64,000 bases of DNA from Achromobacter anxifer (lineage in GTDB: Bacteria > Pseudomonadota > Gammaproteobacteria > Burkholderiales > Burkholderiaceae_B): positions 62,001 through 126,000 of the forward strand of contig NZ_CAHLAR010000008.1 in assembly GCF_903652925.1 (NCBI RefSeq). Direction: 5' to 3'. The position numbers and the translations under genes are program-made. Below, one piece after another: positions 36,256 through 45,710 of the stretch. The notes under the pieces are model-generated. The model made no database searches. It had not been told where the DNA came from and worked only from the letters and a program-made list of their open reading frames with translations. Each line of letters starts with the position of its first letter. The stretch's first letter is position 1.

Positions 36256-36603
36256 CTACAACAGTCCGGCCGGGCGAATTCTGCCGTTCTTCGCCGTCTT
36301 GGCGCGGCGGTGTTCGGCGCGGCGGCGGCGCGATTCCTTAGGGTCGAAACTCAGGCCGCGGTAGATCTCCACGCGGTCGCCGTCGGCCAGCCGCGCCTGC
36401 GGCTCCGTGGCCCTGCCAAAAATGCCCACGCCCCGGCTCCAGGGCTGCACCACCGGAAAGGCCTCGGCGAAGCCGCTGGCCGCCAGCGCCTCGGCCACGG
36501 TGGCGCCGGCGGGCAGGCGCAACTCGCGCAGCCAGACGTGGCCTGGCAAGGCATAACAGACGCAGACGCCAATCTGCGGCGTCGCGGACGGCTCATTCGC
36601 CAT
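36256..36603 (-). CDS. rnfH: RnfH family ubiquitin-like protein (RatB)
   Basis: The 115-residue beta-grasp protein includes VCVCYALPGHVWLRELRLPAGATVAEAL and GIFGRATEPQARLADGDRVEIYRGLSFDPKESRRRRAEHR, typical of RnfH/RatB. A basic C-terminal tail follows. Its ATG overlaps the ratA stop by 11 bp, and the pair is divergent from smpB, the same arrangement as in E. coli. It is named after Rnf complexes, but the true function is uncertain. Confidence 0.93.
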   Translation of the reverse strand: MANEPSATPQIGVCVCYALPGHVWLRELRLPAGATVAEALAASGFAEAFPVVQPWSRGVGIFGRATEPQARLADGDRVEIYRGLSFDPKESRRRRAEHRRAKTAKNGRIRPAGLL

Positions 36604-37027
36604 ACTTGGCCTGCGCGCGCTTGGTGAAGGAATCGATGAAGCTGGTGGCGATGCGGTTGAACACCGGGCCCACCACCATTTCCAGCGCCCGGTTGGAAAA
36701 CGCGTACTCCATGGTGAACAGGACCTTGCACGCGTCCTCGGCCAGGGGCTGGAACTCCCAGTGCCCCACCAGGCTGGAGAACGGACCGTCGACCAACTCC
36801 AGGTCGATCCGGTCGGGATAGGCATGGGTGTTGCGGGTGGTGAAGCGCTGCTTCATGCCCGCAAAACTGATCAGGATGGAGGCCTGCATGCCGTGCTCGT
36901 CGCGGGTCTGCACCTCGGCCCCGCCGCACCACGGCATGAACTCGGGGTACTTCTCCACGTCGGCGACCAGATCGAACATCTGGGCGGCGCTGTAAGGCAC
37001 CAGGACGGATCGCTGTACTTTGTGCAT
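36593..37027 (-). CDS. ratA: RatA/COQ10-like START-domain protein
   Basis: This 144-residue SRPBCC-fold protein starts MHKVQRSVLVPYSAAQMFDLVADVEKYPEFMPWC, the canonical RatA/YfjG start, with NRIATSFIDSFTKRA at the C-terminus. Homologues bind ubiquinone-like lipids (COQ10) or have been reported to block 70S assembly. The former is the more general role, and a toxin role is not assumed here. It shares the promoter region with smpB (139 bp) and is translationally coupled to rnfH. Confidence 0.93.
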   Translation of the reverse strand: MHKVQRSVLVPYSAAQMFDLVADVEKYPEFMPWCGGAEVQTRDEHGMQASILISFAGMKQRFTTRNTHAYPDRIDLELVDGPFSSLVGHWEFQPLAEDACKVLFTMEYAFSNRALEMVVGPVFNRIATSFIDSFTKRAQAKYGE

Positions 37028-37166
37028 CGACTATCGCAAATGGCTAGAATGGCAAGATTTTACCGGCACAACAGACCTGGGGCCAAAATAGGCAAACCCG
37101 CTGGCACCGCCACAGGCGACTCCATCGGCGCGCCCTGCAGGCGCGGCACCCAGGCACAAGGGCTTT

Positions 37167-37640
37167 ATGAGCATTATCGACAATCGCAAGGCCACGCACG
37201 ACTATTTCATCGAAGACCGCTACGAGGCCGGCCTTGTGCTGCAAGGCTGGGAAGTCAAGGCGATCCGCGATGGCCGCGTGCAGCTCAAGGAAAGCTACGT
37301 CATCGTGCGCGACGGCGAACTGTACCTGCTGGGCATGCACGTCAGCCCCCTGCCCACGGCCTCCACGCATATCCACCCCGATGCCATGCGCACGCGCAAG
37401 CTGCTGCTCAAGGCCGAGGAAATCAGCAAGCTCATCGGCAAGGTCGAGCAGCGCGGCTACACGCTGGTGCCGCTCAACCTGCACTACAAGAACGGGCGCA
37501 TCAAGCTGGACTTCGCGCTGGGCCGCGGCAAGAAGCTGTTCGACAAGCGCGACACTGCGCGCGAAAAGGACTGGCAGCGCGAGAAGGAACGCATCATGAA
37601 GCACGACACCCGCGCCCCGCGCCGCGGCAAGGACGACTGA
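37167..37640 (+). CDS. smpB: SsrA-binding protein SmpB
   Basis: The 157-residue OB-fold protein delivers tmRNA to stalled ribosomes. It has the N-terminal [32 protein letters not shown] and the C-terminal tail [24 protein letters not shown], which mimics mRNA in the decoding centre. No ssrA gene is seen nearby. It ends one base before the stop of the convergent diguanylate cyclase gene. Confidence 0.97.
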   Translation: MSIIDNRKATHDYFIEDRYEAGLVLQGWEVKAIRDGRVQLKESYVIVRDGELYLLGMHVSPLPTASTHIHPDAMRTRKLLLKAEEISKLIGKVEQRGYTLVPLNLHYKNGRIKLDFALGRGKKLFDKRDTAREKDWQREKERIMKHDTRAPRRGKDD

Positions 37641-37641
37641 T

Positions 37642-38829
37642 TCAGGCGGCCTCGGGCAGCGGCTGGCGTTCCGCCTCCTGCCCCGGGCCCACAATGCGGT
37701 TGCGCCCCGCCGCCTTGGCCGCATAGAGCTTGCGGTCCGCCCGCTCGAAGAACGCCTGCAGGCTTTCCCCGGGCACCCAATCCGCCACCCCCGCGCTGAA
37801 CGCATAGGAAATGATGCTGCCGCCGTGCGCACAGGGCGTGCGGCGCACCGAATCCAGCAGCCGGCCCGCCACCTCCATCACCGCGTCGCTGCGCATGTCC
37901 GGAAACAGCACCGCGAATTCCTCGCCGCCCACCCGGCCCACGTGGTCGCCGGTGCGCAGCGTGGCCGTGGCCAGCAGGCCGAAATGGCGCAGCACCGCAT
38001 CACCCGCGGCGTGGCCGTGGGTGTCGTTGATGCGCTTGAAATGGTCGATGTCCAGCAACAGCAGCGTCAGCGGCCGCCGCGTGCGCAAGGCCTGGGCGCA
38101 ATAGCGCTCCGCCTGCAGCCACCATGCTTTGCGCGACATCAGCCCGGTCAGGAAGTCGGTGCTGGCCTCCTGCTCGCGGTCGGCCAGCATGCGGTCGTGG
38201 ATGATCATGATGGTGCCCAGGGTCAGGCACGGCATCGTCAGCACGCCCAGGGTCATGAAGACGGTGTTCCACACGGTGGGCAGCAACAGGGCCTGGGGCG
38301 TTGCGATGTCCAGCAAGTAAACGCCGGCGCGCGTCATACATACGGCCGCCGACACCAGAGCCACCACGCGGACGAAATGGTAAGCGTAGCGCGACCGGTT
38401 GGCCGGCATGCCGCGCCCCACGGTGACGACGATAGCGACCATGAACGCGGCCATCAGAGCCGACATGGCCACCATGCGCGGCCCGACCTCGGGTTCGATG
38501 TAGGTATAGCCAGCCAGCACCAGCAGCGTCGCGCCCGAGGCCAGCACCATCAGGCGCCTGGGCACCGGCAGCCCGACCAGCCGGCGCAAGCCCGTGTAGT
38601 AGGCGCAAAGCGCCAGCGCCACCGCGGTATTGGACGCGATCACCGACAGCCACAACGGCGCATCGGTGATCTGCAGCGCATAGAGTCCGAAGGCTGCCAG
38701 CGTCAGCAGATTGGCGCGTATCGCTTCCTTGATGCCCGCCATGCCGCTGCGGGCCAGCGACCCGAGCACGCACAGCGCAAGCACTCCCGCCAGTGCTGCT
38801 ATCAGAAGCAAATTAACGGGAGCGATCAT
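37642..38829 (-). CDS. Membrane diguanylate cyclase (GGDEF)
   Basis: The 395-residue protein has seven or so hydrophobic helices in residues 1-212 (no recognised sensor name) followed by a GGDEF domain from about residue 220 (EASTDFLTGLMSRKAWW). The active site is GGEEF at 301-305, and an intact inhibitory I-site Arg292-x-x-Asp295 lies five residues ahead, so it should make c-di-GMP and be product-inhibited. No EAL domain is present. It is a single gene convergent with smpB, and the input signal is unknown. Confidence 0.94.
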   Translation of the reverse strand: MIAPVNLLLIAALAGVLALCVLGSLARSGMAGIKEAIRANLLTLAAFGLYALQITDAPLWLSVIASNTAVALALCAYYTGLRRLVGLPVPRRLMVLASGATLLVLAGYTYIEPEVGPRMVAMSALMAAFMVAIVVTVGRGMPANRSRYAYHFVRVVALVSAAVCMTRAGVYLLDIATPQALLLPTVWNTVFMTLGVLTMPCLTLGTIMIIHDRMLADREQEASTDFLTGLMSRKAWWLQAERYCAQALRTRRPLTLLLLDIDHFKRINDTHGHAAGDAVLRHFGLLATATLRTGDHVGRVGGEEFAVLFPDMRSDAVMEVAGRLLDSVRRTPCAHGGSIISYAFSAGVADWVPGESLQAFFERADRKLYAAKAAGRNRIVGPGQEAERQPLPEAA

Positions 38830-38854
38830 CGTCGGGCGCCCGAAGGCGCGGATA

Positions 38855-39784
38855 TCAGCTGTTGCGGGTGGACTTCACGATGGTCATGGCGGAGGCGATC
38901 ATGCCGCCCACGTCCGACAGGTTCGCCGGCAGGATCAGCGTATTGCCTTCCTTGGCGACATTGCCGAACGCCTCGACGTAGCGTTCTGCCACCTTCAGGT
39001 TGACGGCTTCCATGCCGCCCGGTTGGCGCACCGCGTCCGCCACCTGGGTGATGGCCTTGGCAGTGGCCTCGGCGATCGCCAGCACCGCGGCGGCCTCGCC
39101 CTGCGCCTGGTTGATCTGCGCCTGCTTCTCGCCTTCCGAACGGGCGATCGCGGCTTCGCGTTCGCCGGTGGCGATGTTGATCTGTTCCTGGCGGCGGCCT
39201 TCCGAGGCCGCGATCAGGGCGCGCTTTTCGCGCTCGGCGGTGATCTGCGCCTGCATCGAGCGCAGGATCTCGTTGGGCGGGGTCAAGTCCTTGATTTCAT
39301 AGCGCAGGACCTTCACGCCCCAGTTCAGCGCCGCCTCATCCAGCGACGAGACAATGTTGCTGTTGATGGCGTCGCGTTCTTCGAAGGTGCGGTCCAGCTC
39401 CATCTTGCCGATGACGGAACGCAAGGTGGTCTGCGCCAGCTGCGTGATGGCCGAGATGTAGTTCGACGAGCCGTACGATGCGCGCATCGGGTCCGTCACC
39501 TGGAAGTACAGCACGCCGTCGACCTGCAGCTGTGTGTTGTCGCGCGTGATGCAAACCTGGCTGGGCACGTCCAGCGGGATTTCCTTGAGCGAGTGCTTGT
39601 ACGACACGCGTTCGATGAACGGAATGACGAAGCCCGCGCCCGGCGACAGGACCCGGTCGAACTTGCCGAGGCGCTCGACCACCCAGGCATGCTGCTGAGG
39701 CACGATGGCGATCGCCTTGATGACTATCAGGATCGCCAACGCGACGATGACGAGCAGGACGATGGTGGATGTTTCGATCATCAT
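38855..39784 (-). CDS. SPFH/Band 7 (stomatin-like) membrane protein
   Basis: This 309-residue protein has an N-terminal transmembrane helix (TIVLLVIVALAILIVIKAIAIVP) and a Band 7 domain (VPQQHAWVVERLGKFDRVLSPGAGFVIPFIERV). A long Ala/Glu/Gln-rich coiled coil (about residues 180-260, SEGRRQEQINIATGEREAAIARSEGE) precedes a hydrophobic end. It resembles QmcA and slipin/stomatin proteins that oligomerise in membrane microdomains. The NfeD partner gene lies 97 bp upstream, the standard pairing. Confidence 0.92.
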   Translation of the reverse strand: MMIETSTIVLLVIVALAILIVIKAIAIVPQQHAWVVERLGKFDRVLSPGAGFVIPFIERVSYKHSLKEIPLDVPSQVCITRDNTQLQVDGVLYFQVTDPMRASYGSSNYISAITQLAQTTLRSVIGKMELDRTFEERDAINSNIVSSLDEAALNWGVKVLRYEIKDLTPPNEILRSMQAQITAEREKRALIAASEGRRQEQINIATGEREAAIARSEGEKQAQINQAQGEAAAVLAIAEATAKAITQVADAVRQPGGMEAVNLKVAERYVEAFGNVAKEGNTLILPANLSDVGGMIASAMTIVKSTRNS

Positions 39785-39881
39785 GATTCGGAGCCTCTCC
39801 TTCTGGTAAATACATTCATGGACGCCGCCAGGACGGCGCGGACGCCCGCAGCCGGTCCCGCCCGCGGCGGGCCGGCGGTGT

Positions 39882-40316
39882 TCAGGCCTGGCCCGGCTTG
39901 CCTTTGGGGGTCAAGACCAGGATCGAGCCGCGCATTTCGGTGATGGTCTGTTCGCCCGCGACCGGCGCATGCCCGCGGGCCAGTTCCGCGTGCCAGTGCG
40001 CGCCGCGGTACCAGACGCGCGCGGTGCCCTGGTCGGACCAGGCTTCGACCGAGACCGTCTGGCCGATGTCCAGGTTGACGTCCGCATTGCGGGCCGAATT
40101 AACCTCGCGCTTCTTCAGCACGCGGGTCTTGCGCAGGACCAGCAGGCCCACCAGCAGCACGATCCCGCAGCCGAGCAACTGCCATTCCAGGCCAGTGCCG
40201 AGCCAGGCGGCCACGCCCCCGGCAGCCAATCCCAGGGCCACCAGCAGCAGATAGAAAGTCCCCGTCGCCAATTCCCCGATCAGGGCCAGCGCGGCCAGTC
40301 CCAGCCAAATCCACAT
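39882..40316 (-). CDS. NfeD family membrane protein
   Basis: The 144-residue protein has two to three N-terminal hydrophobic segments (MWIWLGLAALALIGELATGTFYLLLVALGLAAG) followed by the NfeD OB-fold domain (DVNLDIGQTVSVEAWSDQGTARVWYRGAHWHAE). Short NfeD proteins act with SPFH partners in membrane quality control. The SPFH gene is directly downstream on the same strand. Confidence 0.92.
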   Translation of the reverse strand: MWIWLGLAALALIGELATGTFYLLLVALGLAAGGVAAWLGTGLEWQLLGCGIVLLVGLLVLRKTRVLKKREVNSARNADVNLDIGQTVSVEAWSDQGTARVWYRGAHWHAELARGHAPVAGEQTITEMRGSILVLTPKGKPGQA

Positions 40317-40485
40317 AGTTTTTCTTCGCCCGAAAGGATGAGTATCTGTGCGGAATTGTACGTATTTCCGGGACGGAACGGGAAAGGCGTTTGCGTCACG
40401 GACAATAGCGCTGGATTATGATGTGCGCTGGCGGTGGACCTCACTCCGGACCCCGGCGCCCGCATCCTTTACGCACTAGCCCCCA

Positions 40486-41223
40486 ATGACCGCTGCAATA
40501 CCTACCGCTCTTCCCGTCCTGATCCTGCACACCGGCGATCCGGACGACACGCTCAAAAGCCAGTTCGGCGGCTATGCCGAACAACTCGCTCAGGCCGCCG
40601 GCCTGACGCCCGAAACCATGGAAATCGTGCCCGTGCACGAAGGCCAGCGGCCACGGGATCCGTCCAGCTACCGCGCCGCCCTGATCACGGGCTCGCCTGC
40701 CATGGTGACCGACAAGGAACCCTGGAGCGAAGACGCAGCCGCCTGGCTGCGCCAAGCCGCGGCGGCGGGCCTGCCCATGTTCGGCGTGTGCTACGGCCAC
40801 CAGCTGCTGGCCTACGCGCTGGGCGGCAAGGTCGGCTACAACCCCGCCGGACGCGAAGTCGGCACACAGACGGTAGAACTGCTGCCGCCCGCCGTTGGCG
40901 ACAAGCTGCTGGCCGGACTGCCGCCCACCTTCCCCGCCCAGATGCTGCACGCGCAGACCGTGCTGCAGCCGCCGCCTGGCGCCGCCGTGCTGGCGCGCTC
41001 GGACCTGGACGAGCACCAGATGATCCGCATCGGGCGCAACGTGTTTTCGACCCAGTTCCACCCCGAATTCGGTCCCGACTTCATCCGCGCCCATCTGGAA
41101 CGCTTCGGCCGCCGCTACGCCGCCGAAAACCTGGACGTCCCGGGACTGTCCGCCAATGTCCGCGCCACGCCGGTGGCGGGCGGCCTGCTGCGGCGTTTCC
41201 TCGACGCCTACGCGCCCGCATAG
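40486..41223 (+). CDS. Class I glutamine amidotransferase-like protein
   Basis: The 245-residue protein has the catalytic triad of class I glutamine amidotransferases: Cys102 in MFGVCYGHQLLAY, and His192 and Glu194 in FSTQFHPEFGPDF. It is a stand-alone domain like E. coli YfeJ and the GuaA-like paralogues annotated as glutamine amidotransferase. No synthase partner is adjacent, so the acceptor is unknown; gamma-glutamyl hydrolysis is another possibility. The Ada-like gene follows after 114 bp. Confidence 0.9.
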   Translation: MTAAIPTALPVLILHTGDPDDTLKSQFGGYAEQLAQAAGLTPETMEIVPVHEGQRPRDPSSYRAALITGSPAMVTDKEPWSEDAAAWLRQAAAAGLPMFGVCYGHQLLAYALGGKVGYNPAGREVGTQTVELLPPAVGDKLLAGLPPTFPAQMLHAQTVLQPPPGAAVLARSDLDEHQMIRIGRNVFSTQFHPEFGPDFIRAHLERFGRRYAAENLDVPGLSANVRATPVAGGLLRRFLDAYAPA

Positions 41224-41337
41224 CGGCAGCGGCCGCCGGCGCCTTCAGGGGCCGGCGCAATATCCGGAGTGCGGCGGCGGACGACATTTGAGACGATGGG
41301 TCCAAGCGCGCCTTCCGCGCGCATCGGGAGCTGATTC

Positions 41338-42177
41338 ATGAACCAAGCCGCCTTGAGCAAACAGCACGCCGCCGCCATCGAGCGCGCGTGCCGCGCGCTG
41401 GAAGCCGGGCAAGCGCCGGACCTGTCCGCCCTGGCCGAACAGGCCGGCATGAGCCGCTTCCATTTCCACCGGGTCTTCAAAGCGGCTACCGGCATCACCC
41501 CCAAGGCCTATGCCGACGCCCTGCGCGCCAGCCGCGCCCGCGAACACCTCAAGCAAAGCGCCAGCGTCACGGATGCCATGTACGACGCGGGCTTCAATTC
41601 GAGCGGCCGCTTCTACGAAGCCGCCCCGGCCATCCTGGGCATGACGCCCACCGCCTTCCGCAGGAACGGCGCCGGCGTGGACATACGCTTCGCCGTCGCC
41701 CAGTGTTCCCTGGGCGCGCTGCTGGTGGCGGCCAGCGATACCGGCATCTGCGAGATCGCCCTGCACGAAGACCCTGAACAACTCGTGCGCAACCTGCAGG
41801 ACCGCTTCAAGGCCGCCCGCCTGATCGGCGCCGACGCGCAGTTCGAAGGCTGGGTGGCAGCGGTCGTGGGCTTCGTCGAAGACCCCTCGCGCGGCCTGGA
41901 CCTGCCGCTGGACGTGCGCGGCACCGCCTTCCAGCGCCAGGTGTGGCAAGCCCTGCGCGAAATCCCCGTGGGCGAGACCGCCACCTACACCGACATCGCC
42001 GAACGCATCGGCTCGCCGCGCGCGGTGCGCGCCGTGGCCCGCGCCTGCGCCACCAACAACATCGCGCTGGCCATACCCTGCCACCGCGTGGTGCGCACCG
42101 ACGGCTCGCTGGCCGGCTACCGCTGGGGCATAGACCGCAAGCGCGAACTGATCGCGCGCGAAGCCCGCGCCGCATAG
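41338..42177 (+). CDS. Ada-like AraC regulator/O6-methylguanine-DNA methyltransferase, lacking the N-terminal zinc domain
   Basis: In this 279-residue fusion, residues about 10-110 are an AraC-type double helix-turn-helix (LAEQAGMSRFHFHRVFKAATGITPKAYADALR). Residues about 115-275 are the methyltransferase, with RGTAFQRQVWQALREIPVGETATY and the active site IPCHRVV (Cys248). E. coli Ada (354 residues) has a further N-terminal zinc domain whose Cys38 accepts phosphotriester methyl groups and switches transcription on; it is missing here. Repair of O6-alkylguanine is expected, but methylation-triggered activation by the usual route is not. A GGGAG site precedes the ATG. Confidence 0.92.
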   Translation: MNQAALSKQHAAAIERACRALEAGQAPDLSALAEQAGMSRFHFHRVFKAATGITPKAYADALRASRAREHLKQSASVTDAMYDAGFNSSGRFYEAAPAILGMTPTAFRRNGAGVDIRFAVAQCSLGALLVAASDTGICEIALHEDPEQLVRNLQDRFKAARLIGADAQFEGWVAAVVGFVEDPSRGLDLPLDVRGTAFQRQVWQALREIPVGETATYTDIAERIGSPRAVRAVARACATNNIALAIPCHRVVRTDGSLAGYRWGIDRKRELIAREARAA

Positions 42178-42275
42178 CGGGCGCCGCGCGACAGGCGCGG
42201 TCTGGCCTGCGCCGCGTTGCGGACGCCGCGGGACAAGCTCGGCCTGGCCTGCGCCGCACATGTCCCGCGCATAAA

Positions 42276-42307
42276 AAAACCCCGCGCCTCCGAAGGCGCG
42301 GGGTTTT
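42276..42307. terminator. Bidirectional intrinsic terminator between ada-like gene and ppsA
   Basis: CCCCGCGCC (42280-42288) pairs with GGCGCGGGG (42295-42303). Flanking A and T runs (AAAA at 42276-42279, TTTT at 42304-42307) provide U tracts in both directions. The spacer is convergent. Confidence 0.92.
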
Positions 42308-42323
42308 CACATGAACCAGGCGA

Positions 42324-44690
42324 TCAGCCCTTGGCCAGACGCTGCCAGGTATCGACCACGGTGTCCGGGTTGAGCGACATCGACAGGATGCCCTCGTCCT
42401 TCAGCCATTGCGCGAAGTCCGGATGGTCGCTGGGGCCCTGGCCGCAGATACCGACGTACTTGTTGGCGGCCAGGCAAGCCTTGATCGCGCGGCGCAGCAT
42501 GAACTTCACGGCCTCGTCGCGTTCGTCGAAGTCGGCAGCCAGCAGCTCCATGCCCGAATCGCGGTCCAGGCCCAGCGTCAACTGGGTCATGTCGTTCGAA
42601 CCGATCGAGAAGCCGTCGAAGTACTGCAGGAACTCGTCGGCCAGGATTGCGTTGGACGGGACTTCGCACATCATGATGAGCTTCAGGCCGTTTTCGCCGC
42701 GAGCCAGGCCATGCTTGGCCAGCAGGTCCACCACCTTGGCCGCCTGTCCCAGGGTGCGCACGAAGGGCACCATGATCTCGACGTTGGTCAGGCCCATTTC
42801 GTCGCGCACCTTCTTCAGCGCTTCGCATTCCATGCGGAAGCACTCGGCGAAGTCCTCGGCGATGTAGCGCGACGCGCCGCGGAAGCCCAGCATGGGGTTC
42901 TCTTCCTCGGGCTCGTAGCGCGAACCGCCGACCAGCTTGCGGTACTCGTTGGACTTGAAGTCCGACATGCGCACGATGACGGGCTTGGGATAGAAGGCGG
43001 CGGCAATGGTAGCCACGCCTTCGGCCATCTTCTCGACGAAGAACGCGCGCGGGCTGGCATGGCCGCGGGCTGCCGATTCAACGGCCTTCTTCAGTTCGCC
43101 ATCAACGTTCGGATAGTCCAGCACCGCCTTCGGGTGGATGCCGATGTTGTTGTTGATGATGAATTCCAGGCGGGCCAGGCCCACGCCGCCGTTCGGGATC
43201 TGGGCGAAGTCGAAGGCCAGCTGCGGGTTGCCCACGTTCATCATGATCTTCAGATCGATGGCGGGCATGTCGCCGCGGCGCACTTCTTCCACTTCGGTTT
43301 CGATCAGGCCGTCATAGATGCGGCCTTCGTCGCCCTCGGCGCAAGACACGGTCACGGCCTGGCCTTCCTTCAGCACGTCGGTCGCGTTGCCGCAGCCCAC
43401 GACAGCCGGAATGCCCAGTTCGCGCGCGATGATCGCCGCGTGGCAGGTACGGCCACCGCGGTTGGTGACGATGGCGGAAGCGCGCTTCATCACGGGCTCC
43501 CAGTTGGGATCCGTCATGTCGGTGACCAGCACGTCGCCCGGCTGGACCTTGTCCATGTCGGAGATGTCGCCGACCACGCGCACGGGGCCCGCGCCGATCT
43601 TCTGGCCGATCGCGCGGCCGGTGATCAGGACCTGGCCGGTGGCCTTCAGGCGGTAGCGCTGCTGGACGTCGTTGGCGCCCTGCTGCGACTTCACCGTTTC
43701 GGGACGCGCCTGCAGGATGTAGATCTTGCCGTCGATGCCGTCGCGGCCCCACTCGATGTCCATCGGACGTTGGTAGTGCTTTTCGATGATGACGGCGTAG
43801 CGGGCCAGTTCATTGACCTCGTCGTCGGTCAGCGAATAGCGGTTGCGCTCGGACACCGGCACGTCGACCGTGCGCACGGCGCGGCCTTCGGGGCGCTCGG
43901 GGTCGAACTCCATCTTGATCAGCTTGGAGCCGATGCGGCGGCCCACGATCGGGTAGTGGCCCTGGGCCAGCGTCGGCTTGAAGACGTAGAACTCGTCGGG
44001 GTTGACCGCGCCCTGCACCACGGTTTCGCCCAGGCCGTAGGACGAGGTGATGAACACCACGTCCTGGAAGCCGGATTCGGTGTCGATGGTGAACATGACG
44101 CCGGCGCTGCCCTTGTCGGAACGCACCATGCGCTGGATGCCGGCCGACAAGGCGACGTCGGCGTGGGCATAGCCCTTGTGCACGCGATAGGAAATGGCGC
44201 GGTCGTTGTACAGCGACGCGAACACGTGGCGGATCTTGTCCAGCACGTCGTCGATGCCGACGACGTTCAGGAAGGTTTCCTGCTGGCCCGCGAACGAGGC
44301 ATCGGGCAGGTCTTCCGCGGTGGCGGAGGAACGCACGGCGAACGAGCCCTTGCCATCAGCGTCGAGCTTGGCAAAGGCTGCACGGATTTGCGATTCGAAT
44401 TCGGACGAGAACGGAGCGTCGATGATCCATTGACGGATCTGCGCGCCGGCGTTGGCCAACTCGCGCACGTCTTCGGGGTTCAGCGTGGTCAGGCGTTCAG
44501 CGATGCGCTTGTCCAGGCCGGAGGCCTTGAGGAAGTCGCGGAAGGCGTCGGCGGTCGTGGCAAAGCCGCCCGGCACGCGGACACCCGCGCCAGACAGCTG
44601 GCTGATCATTTCGCCTAGTGATGCGTTCTTGCCTCCTACCGAGTCCACGTCCGTCATGCGGAGCTGCTCGAACAAAACAACGTACGACAT
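42324..44690 (-). CDS. ppsA: Phosphoenolpyruvate synthase
   Basis: The 788-residue enzyme converts pyruvate, ATP and water to PEP, AMP and phosphate for gluconeogenesis. The N-terminal ATP-grasp part opens with [20 protein letters not shown]. The swivelling domain carries the phospho-histidine in [23 protein letters not shown] (about residue 420). The C-terminal PEP-utilising barrel ends with [16 protein letters not shown] and LSMSLNPD. The ATG at 44690 is preferred; a GTG three codons upstream is possible. Its regulator ppsR is divergent. The spacer has a 10-bp inverted repeat (44722-44791). Confidence 0.97.
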   Translation of the reverse strand: MSYVVLFEQLRMTDVDSVGGKNASLGEMISQLSGAGVRVPGGFATTADAFRDFLKASGLDKRIAERLTTLNPEDVRELANAGAQIRQWIIDAPFSSEFESQIRAAFAKLDADGKGSFAVRSSATAEDLPDASFAGQQETFLNVVGIDDVLDKIRHVFASLYNDRAISYRVHKGYAHADVALSAGIQRMVRSDKGSAGVMFTIDTESGFQDVVFITSSYGLGETVVQGAVNPDEFYVFKPTLAQGHYPIVGRRIGSKLIKMEFDPERPEGRAVRTVDVPVSERNRYSLTDDEVNELARYAVIIEKHYQRPMDIEWGRDGIDGKIYILQARPETVKSQQGANDVQQRYRLKATGQVLITGRAIGQKIGAGPVRVVGDISDMDKVQPGDVLVTDMTDPNWEPVMKRASAIVTNRGGRTCHAAIIARELGIPAVVGCGNATDVLKEGQAVTVSCAEGDEGRIYDGLIETEVEEVRRGDMPAIDLKIMMNVGNPQLAFDFAQIPNGGVGLARLEFIINNNIGIHPKAVLDYPNVDGELKKAVESAARGHASPRAFFVEKMAEGVATIAAAFYPKPVIVRMSDFKSNEYRKLVGGSRYEPEEENPMLGFRGASRYIAEDFAECFRMECEALKKVRDEMGLTNVEIMVPFVRTLGQAAKVVDLLAKHGLARGENGLKLIMMCEVPSNAILADEFLQYFDGFSIGSNDMTQLTLGLDRDSGMELLAADFDERDEAVKFMLRRAIKACLAANKYVGICGQGPSDHPDFAQWLKDEGILSMSLNPDTVVDTWQRLAKG

Positions 44691-44721
44691 TGAAGTCACC
44701 TTTTACAATGGAATGAAAGCG

Positions 44722-44791
44722 AGTTTGGTCAATGCATCAGGAAGCTGGATCGGAACCGGATCACAGCCCCAATTTACGCGCTGACCAAACT
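44722..44791. promoter_or_regulatory. Paired inverted sites in the ppsA/ppsR divergent promoter
   Basis: AGTTTGGTCA (44722-44731) and TGACCAAACT (44782-44791) are perfect inverted copies separated by 50 bp, i.e. about six helical turns between equivalent positions. They may be two sites for one regulator or form a looped operator. No other strong element was found in this 192-bp spacer. Confidence 0.45.
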
Positions 44792-44882
44792 GGCCTTGGA
44801 CCGCCCTTGGGGTGACTTATAGGGGCCTGATTGTACTCGGTGGAGTGCATCCGGCCATCTGCCTGGTTGGAATTTTTTACAC

Positions 44883-45710
44883 ATGACATCTACCCCGATC
44901 GTACGCACGGTATACATCGTTTCCGACAGTACCGGCATCACCGCAGAAACCTTCAGCCAGTCAGTGCTTTCGCAGTTTGAGCAGGTGGATTTCAAGCCCA
45001 TCCGCCTGCCCTTCGTCGACACCCTGGAAAAGGCGGCGGAAGTCGCCATGCGGATCGACCGCAGCGCCCAGGAGGCGGGCGTGCCCCCGATCGTGTTCAG
45101 CACCCTGGTCAATCCCGACATCCTGGCTCGTGTTCGCCAGGCGAACGGAATTTTCCTGGACCTCTTCGGCACCTTCGTCAGCCACATCGAACAGGCCCTG
45201 GGCCTGAAGTCCAGCCATTCCATCGGCCGCTCGCACATGCAGGCCAACTCGGAAAAGTACCGCAACCGCATCGACGCGATCAACTTCAGCCTGGCGCACG
45301 ACGACGGCCAATTCGTGAACCAGCTGGACCAGGCAGACGTGATCCTGGTCGGCGTGTCCCGCTGCGGCAAGACGCCCACCAGCCTGTACCTGGCCATGCA
45401 ATATGCCATCAAGGCGGCCAATTTCCCGCTCACGCCCGACGATTTCGAACGCGGCACCCTGCCCTCGACCATCGCCCCGCATCGCGCGAAACTGTTCGGC
45501 CTGTCGATCCAGCCCGAGCGCCTGGCCGAAGTCCGCAATGAACGCCGTCCCAACAGCCGCTACGCGCAGCTGGAACAGTGCCGCTACGAAGTCGCCGAGG
45601 CTGAACGCATGATGCGTCGCGAAGGCATCTCCTGGCTGTCCAGCACCACCAAATCGATCGAGGAGATCGCCACGACGGTGCTGCAGGAAGTGGGCCTGGA
45701 CCGGGGCTGA
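44883..45710 (+). CDS. ppsR: PEP synthase regulatory protein (kinase/phosphorylase)
   Basis: This 275-residue DUF299 protein inactivates PpsA by ADP-dependent phosphorylation of a threonine next to the active histidine and reverses this with phosphate. The P-loop is GVSRCGKT (157-164), and the N-terminal YIVSDSTGITAETFSQSVLSQF and SSTTKSIEEIATTVL near the end are hallmarks. Length matches YdiA. Divergence from ppsA is the usual arrangement. The last 281 bp are overlapped antisense by the lipoprotein frame at 45430-46158. Confidence 0.96.
   Translation: MTSTPIVRTVYIVSDSTGITAETFSQSVLSQFEQVDFKPIRLPFVDTLEKAAEVAMRIDRSAQEAGVPPIVFSTLVNPDILARVRQANGIFLDLFGTFVSHIEQALGLKSSHSIGRSHMQANSEKYRNRIDAINFSLAHDDGQFVNQLDQADVILVGVSRCGKTPTSLYLAMQYAIKAANFPLTPDDFERGTLPSTIAPHRAKLFGLSIQPERLAEVRNERRPNSRYAQLEQCRYEVAEAERMMRREGISWLSSTTKSIEEIATTVLQEVGLDRG

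Noticed and set aside
36593-37027. ratA-rnfH considered as a RatAB toxin-antitoxin module
   Set aside because: RatA homologues are mostly COQ10-like lipid-binding proteins and RnfH is not shown to neutralise RatA; the conserved smpB linkage fits a housekeeping pair.
41234-41257. GC-rich hairpin after the glutamine amidotransferase gene
   Set aside because: Stem of about seven pairs but no U tract; not distinguishable from background GC pairing.
42408-44618. 736-codon plus-strand open frame antisense to ppsA
   Set aside because: Same antisense composition artefact; ppsA is an unmistakable gene on the other strand.
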